NCBI GenBank assembly: GCA_036655975.1 | Contig: JAVVPD010000099.1 | Location: forward strand, 1 to 7,531 | Origin: CASQEL01 sp036655975 | GTDB lineage: Bacteria; Desulfobacterota; Desulfovibrionia; Desulfovibrionales; Desulfovibrionaceae | Direction: 5' to 3' | Length of the DNA: 7,531 nucleotides | Part shown: in pieces, positions 5,022-7,531 of the stretch | How the letters are laid out: the number at the start of each line of letters is the position of its first letter | Position numbering within the stretch: position 1 is the stretch's first letter | Program-made: the position numbers and the translations under genes | Notes under the pieces: generated by a model | Seen by the model: the letters and a program-made list of their open reading frames with translations, nothing else | Database searches by the model: none | What the model was told of the DNA's origin: nothing

Positions 5022-5888
5022 TTATAACGCTAACCTGTAAATCTGAAGACCTTGCCTCTGCATATGAGACGCAGCCCTTTGAGCGGTGCTGGCATCCCTA
5101 AACAGTCCAACAAGGCTTGCTCCACTCCCGCTGAGTACTGCCGCGTGTGCGCCAGCCTTTAGCAAGGCTTCTTTGTGCATCCGTAAAACCGGATGCGCGG
5201 TAAAGACCACACTTTCAAAAGTGTTGGTAATGAATGACCGCTGGAAGACAAATTCTTTAGCCTTGAGTGGCGAACTTGTCAAGCAAAGAGAATCAATTTT
5301 TGTCAAATTTGCCACATCCCATGCCTGATACGCCCACGGCGTAGACACCTGCACGGGGGGGCAGAGTACCACAATGTGCCAGCCTGTCAAGAAGTAGGGG
5401 AGTGGTTCTAATTTTTCGCCTATGCCCTTTACGCGGCAGGGCGCGTTTTGCAAAAAAAAGGGCACGTCCGCCCCCACCGTGGCGGCGATATCTGTTAAGG
5501 CGGGGGTATCCAGCGCTTGTGGGGCCCGCGCGTTCAGATAGAGCAACAGGGCCCCAGCGTCAGCGCTGCCGCCCCCGAGGCCCGCCCCGTGCGGAATGCC
5601 TTTTTCGAGCCGAATCCGTATAGATGGCGCATAGCCTGTGCGCGTGGCATAGGCTGCGTAGGCGCGGGTCAGCGTGTTGTGCTGTGGGTCAATGCCGGGC
5701 GTGGCGCAATTGCACTGCAAACCCGAAGTGTTTTTAGGTGCTTGCGTGATGTGAAGCACATCATGGGGGTCGGGCAACGGATAAAATAGCGAATCCAATT
5801 CGTGATATCCGTTGGGGCGTCGCCCTGTTATGCGGAGGCTGAGGTTGATTTTACAGCCTACTCGCAGCTGTATTGCGGATTCGTTCAC
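5022..5888 (-). CDS. ispE: 4-diphosphocytidyl-2-C-methyl-D-erythritol kinase
   Basis: IspE phosphorylates CDP-methylerythritol with ATP in the cytosol, the fourth step of the MEP pathway to isopentenyl diphosphate. The 288-aa product is close to E. coli IspE (283). It is a GHMP-fold kinase. Substrate-binding Lys13 lies in CKINLSLRITGRRPNGYHEL, the Gly-rich ATP loop is PHGAGLGGGSADAGALL (99-115), catalytic Asp141 is in GADVPFF, and the C-terminal GHMP motif is LSGSGASLVGLF (252-263). I choose GTG 5888, which overlaps the hslV TGA as GTGA, rather than ATG 5927, which would lie 40 nt inside hslV and add a non-homologous 13-residue Arg-rich leader. No strong ribosome site is seen, so coupling to hslV is likely. 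Confidence 0.96.
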   Translation of the reverse strand: MNESAIQLRVGCKINLSLRITGRRPNGYHELDSLFYPLPDPHDVLHITQAPKNTSGLQCNCATPGIDPQHNTLTRAYAAYATRTGYAPSIRIRLEKGIPHGAGLGGGSADAGALLLYLNARAPQALDTPALTDIAATVGADVPFFLQNAPCRVKGIGEKLEPLPYFLTGWHIVVLCPPVQVSTPWAYQAWDVANLTKIDSLCLTSSPLKAKEFVFQRSFITNTFESVVFTAHPVLRMHKEALLKAGAHAAVLSGSGASLVGLFRDASTAQRAASHMQRQGLQIYRLAL

Positions 5889-6418
5889 AGCACTTCTACG
5901 GTCAGGTGGTCGTTGGTGAAGACGCATATCTCGGCCGCAATACCCATGGCGCGGCGCACGATGTTTTCAGCGTCTAGGTCAGAATGACGGCTCAATGCCC
6001 GTGCAGCCGCTAGCGCATAGGGCCCGCCACTGCCAATGGCCGCTAGGCCGTCGTCCGGCTCAATAACATCTCCCGCGCCGGACAGCAGCAGAATGTGTTC
6101 CTTATCCGCCAGCAGCAGCATGGCTTCCAATTTGTGTAAATATTTATCCTTGCGCCAATCCTTCGCCATTTCCACCGCAGCGCGGGGAAGGTTCCCGTGT
6201 AGGCCTTCTAACTTGGCTTCAAAGCGTTCAAACAGGGTGAAAGCGTCGGCTGTGGCCCCGGCAAATCCTGCCAAAACTTGATCTTTATAGAGACGGCGAA
6301 CCTTGCGGGCCGTGTGCTTCATGACGATGCTCTGTCCCATGGTCACTTGACCGTCTCCGGCCATGGCAACGATATTGCCAATGCGGACAGCCAGTATTGT
6401 TGTTCCGTGTGCGTCCAA
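5885..6418 (-). CDS. hslV: ATP-dependent protease peptidase subunit HslV (ClpQ)
   Basis: HslV forms a double-hexamer threonine protease that works with the HslU ATPase to degrade unfolded or regulatory proteins in the cytosol. It is 177 aa. After a five-residue propeptide (MDAHG) come TTILAVR, with nucleophile Thr6 after maturation, then AGDGQVTMG, the conserved Lys39 in ARKVRRLY, GFAGATADAFTLFERFE, AKDWRKDKYL, GDVIEPDDG, AIGSGGPYALAAARAL and AAEICVFTND. The start is TTG at 6418, six bases after AAGGAA, and 1 nt past the stop of the M48 gene. hslU is not in the window, unlike the hslVU pair of E. coli, so the ATPase must be encoded elsewhere. Catalytic residues are intact and identity is secure. 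Confidence 0.97.
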   Translation of the reverse strand: MDAHGTTILAVRIGNIVAMAGDGQVTMGQSIVMKHTARKVRRLYKDQVLAGFAGATADAFTLFERFEAKLEGLHGNLPRAAVEMAKDWRKDKYLHKLEAMLLLADKEHILLLSGAGDVIEPDDGLAAIGSGGPYALAAARALSRHSDLDAENIVRRAMGIAAEICVFTNDHLTVEVL

Positions 6419-6419
6419 A

Positions 6420-7531
6420 TTACATTCCTTCTTTCCATATTTCTTTACGCTCGGTATAGCGCGTGGTGAATCTGTCTAATAAACGCTTGTCTTCTGGGCT
6501 TTTCGCCAGCCCCTTGGCCTGACCGTAATACTTTTCAGTGCGCTTTTTGTCATTGCCGTACAATGCGCTGTAGGCCAGATGCAAGAAGGCGTCAAAGTGC
6601 TTGCCCGATTCCCCCAGCGAGCGTCCGTAGGCGGTGTGGACTTCCTGATCTTCGGGGAGAGAACGCAGTACGTCTTCATAATAGGGGTGGGCATCGCGCG
6701 AGCGGCCTGTTTCATCAAGCATACGGGCATAAAAAAAGCGGGCCATGTAGTCGCGTGAATCTTTTTGGATGGCTGCCCTGAGCAGCGGGGAAGCCTTGCT
6801 CATATCACCCTTGCGGAAATGGAAAATGCCGGCCTCGCGCATAATCAGCGGATCGGTGGGGCCGCAGGCCAGCGCTTTGTCAAAAGCCGCGTCCGCTTCA
6901 CTGATTTTGTTTTGACGGGCCAGTATGATGCCCTTGCCCATGGAAGCCAAACACGTATGGGTTTTGGCAGCACTGAACATTTGCAAGGCGGTTTCTTCGT
7001 CGCCATAGCGCGCCCAGAGGAGTGTTTTAACCCGTAAAAAATGCTTATTGTCCAGCGTGCGCTGGCGGATGGCGGTGGGGGCAGCCTGAATGCGGGCCTG
7101 AATACCGTTGACGCGATCGCCCAATTCCGGGTGGGTTGAAAGATAGGCGGGCATGCTGGAACCGCTCATCCAGCTTTTTTTACGGATTTTCTGAAAGCCC
7201 GTGACCATCCCTTGCAAAGGATAGCCCGCCGCCATCAGATATTGATAGCCCATATGGTCGGCTTCGTTTTCGTCAATACGGCTGTAATTAAGCATGGCAG
7301 CTTGTCCCGCGCCCATGGCCCCTGCCGCCAAGGCTGCGCCACCTGCCCCCCCAGCGGCAATGCCCGCCACCGCGAGCAGCAGGCTGCCTATGGTCAGCAT
7401 TTTGCCGCGCTCGACGCGCGAGGCCACATGGCGTTGGGTCACGTGGGCCATTTCATGGGCCAGCACCCCCGCCAGTTCTGCCTCATTGTCCAGATTCATG
7501 ATCAGGCCCGTGAAGACGAATATATACCCCC
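6420..7531 (-). CDS. M48-family zinc metallopeptidase with C-terminal TPR repeats, BepA-like (5' end outside window)
   Basis: The frame is open from the window edge (GYIFVFTGLI...) and 369 or so residues are visible. Counting the Met at 7499 as 1, NEAELAGVLAHEMAH carries the zinc motif HExxH (His15, Glu16, His19). A Gly/Ala-rich hydrophobic stretch follows (37-65). RIDENEAD (74-81) supplies the third zinc ligand, and STHPELGDRV is a typical M48 segment (about 120-129). From about 145 to 345 the protein is repeated amphipathic helices of TPR type, e.g. KISEADAAFDKALACGPTDP. This matches the BepA/YfgC type, periplasmic proteases and chaperones for outer-membrane protein assembly. The signal peptide and N-terminus lie outside the window, so location is inferred. 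The Met at 7499 is internal. The stop is 1 nt before hslV. Confidence 0.93.
   Translation of the reverse strand, partial: GYIFVFTGLIMNLDNEAELAGVLAHEMAHVTQRHVASRVERGKMLTIGSLLLAVAGIAAGGAGGAALAAGAMGAGQAAMLNYSRIDENEADHMGYQYLMAAGYPLQGMVTGFQKIRKKSWMSGSSMPAYLSTHPELGDRVNGIQARIQAAPTAIRQRTLDNKHFLRVKTLLWARYGDEETALQMFSAAKTHTCLASMGKGIILARQNKISEADAAFDKALACGPTDPLIMREAGIFHFRKGDMSKASPLLRAAIQKDSRDYMARFFYARMLDETGRSRDAHPYYEDVLRSLPEDQEVHTAYGRSLGESGKHFDAFLHLAYSALYGNDKKRTEKYYGQAKGLAKSPEDKRLLDRFTTRYTERKEIWKEGM

Noticed and set aside
5402..5789. Plus-strand ORFs of 73 and 90 codons opposite ispE
   Set aside because: They are Arg/Pro/Gly-rich shadow frames of a well-supported minus-strand gene with no known motif.
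5889..5927. ispE start at ATG 5927
   Set aside because: It would overlap hslV by about 40 nt and add a non-homologous Arg-rich leader. GTG 5888 gives the expected length and a GTGA overlap with the hslV stop.
6420..7499. Complete M48 gene starting at ATG 7499
   Set aside because: The frame continues upstream to the window edge with typical M48 sequence (YIFVFTGLI), and a protease starting there would lack its N-terminal region. The gene is partial.
1..7531. Mobile element, CRISPR, phage or defence island
   Set aside because: No transposase, integrase, spaced repeats, terminal inverted repeats or toxin-antitoxin-like genes are seen. All genes are conserved housekeeping types apart from the hydrolase.

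Overview
The window looks like chromosomal housekeeping DNA from a Gram-negative sulfate-reducer-type proteobacterium, most probably the Desulfovibrio/Bilophila branch (Desulfovibrionaceae). That call is inference. It rests on the gene order (M48 peptidase, hslV, ispE, tRNA-Gln, prs, rplY, pth, carD, rho), on a CarD protein next to Rho, and on the wording of the Rho, HslV and L25/CTC proteins. I could not run a database search. Base composition is about 50% GC and fairly even.

Every supported gene lies on the minus strand, so transcription runs from high to low coordinates. In that order: the C-terminal part of an M48 metallopeptidase with TPR-like repeats (7531-6420, 5' end outside the window); hslV (6418-5885); ispE (5888-5022, start overlapping the hslV stop); tRNA-Gln(TTG) (5018-4943, 3 nt after ispE); prs (4850-3906); rplY/ctc (3861-3253); a perfect 15-bp hairpin (3230-3195); an alpha/beta hydrolase (3163-2225); pth (2228-1626, ATGA overlap with the hydrolase); carD (1518-988); and rho (about 743 to the window edge, 3' end missing).

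The spacing suggests one or a few long transcription units. Gaps are 1 to 44 nt for most pairs, two pairs overlap by 4 nt, and the tRNA sits inside the run. Larger gaps occur at tRNA/prs (92 nt), rplY/hydrolase (89 nt), pth/carD (107 nt) and carD/rho (about 244 nt). The last three hold hairpins or promoter-like sequences.

The functions are envelope and cytosolic protein quality control (M48 peptidase, HslV), isoprenoid precursors (IspE), PRPP synthesis (Prs), translation (tRNA-Gln, L25, Pth) and transcription control (CarD, Rho). The block ispE / tRNA-Gln / prs / rplY / pth is a widely conserved arrangement. The hydrolase between rplY and pth is the main departure from it.

I see no mobile element, CRISPR array, phage gene or defence system. 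The least ordinary parts are the roughly 200-nt structured leader upstream of rho, with a small ORF that overlaps the rho start, and the inserted hydrolase. No stretch longer than 300 bases lacks a gene.
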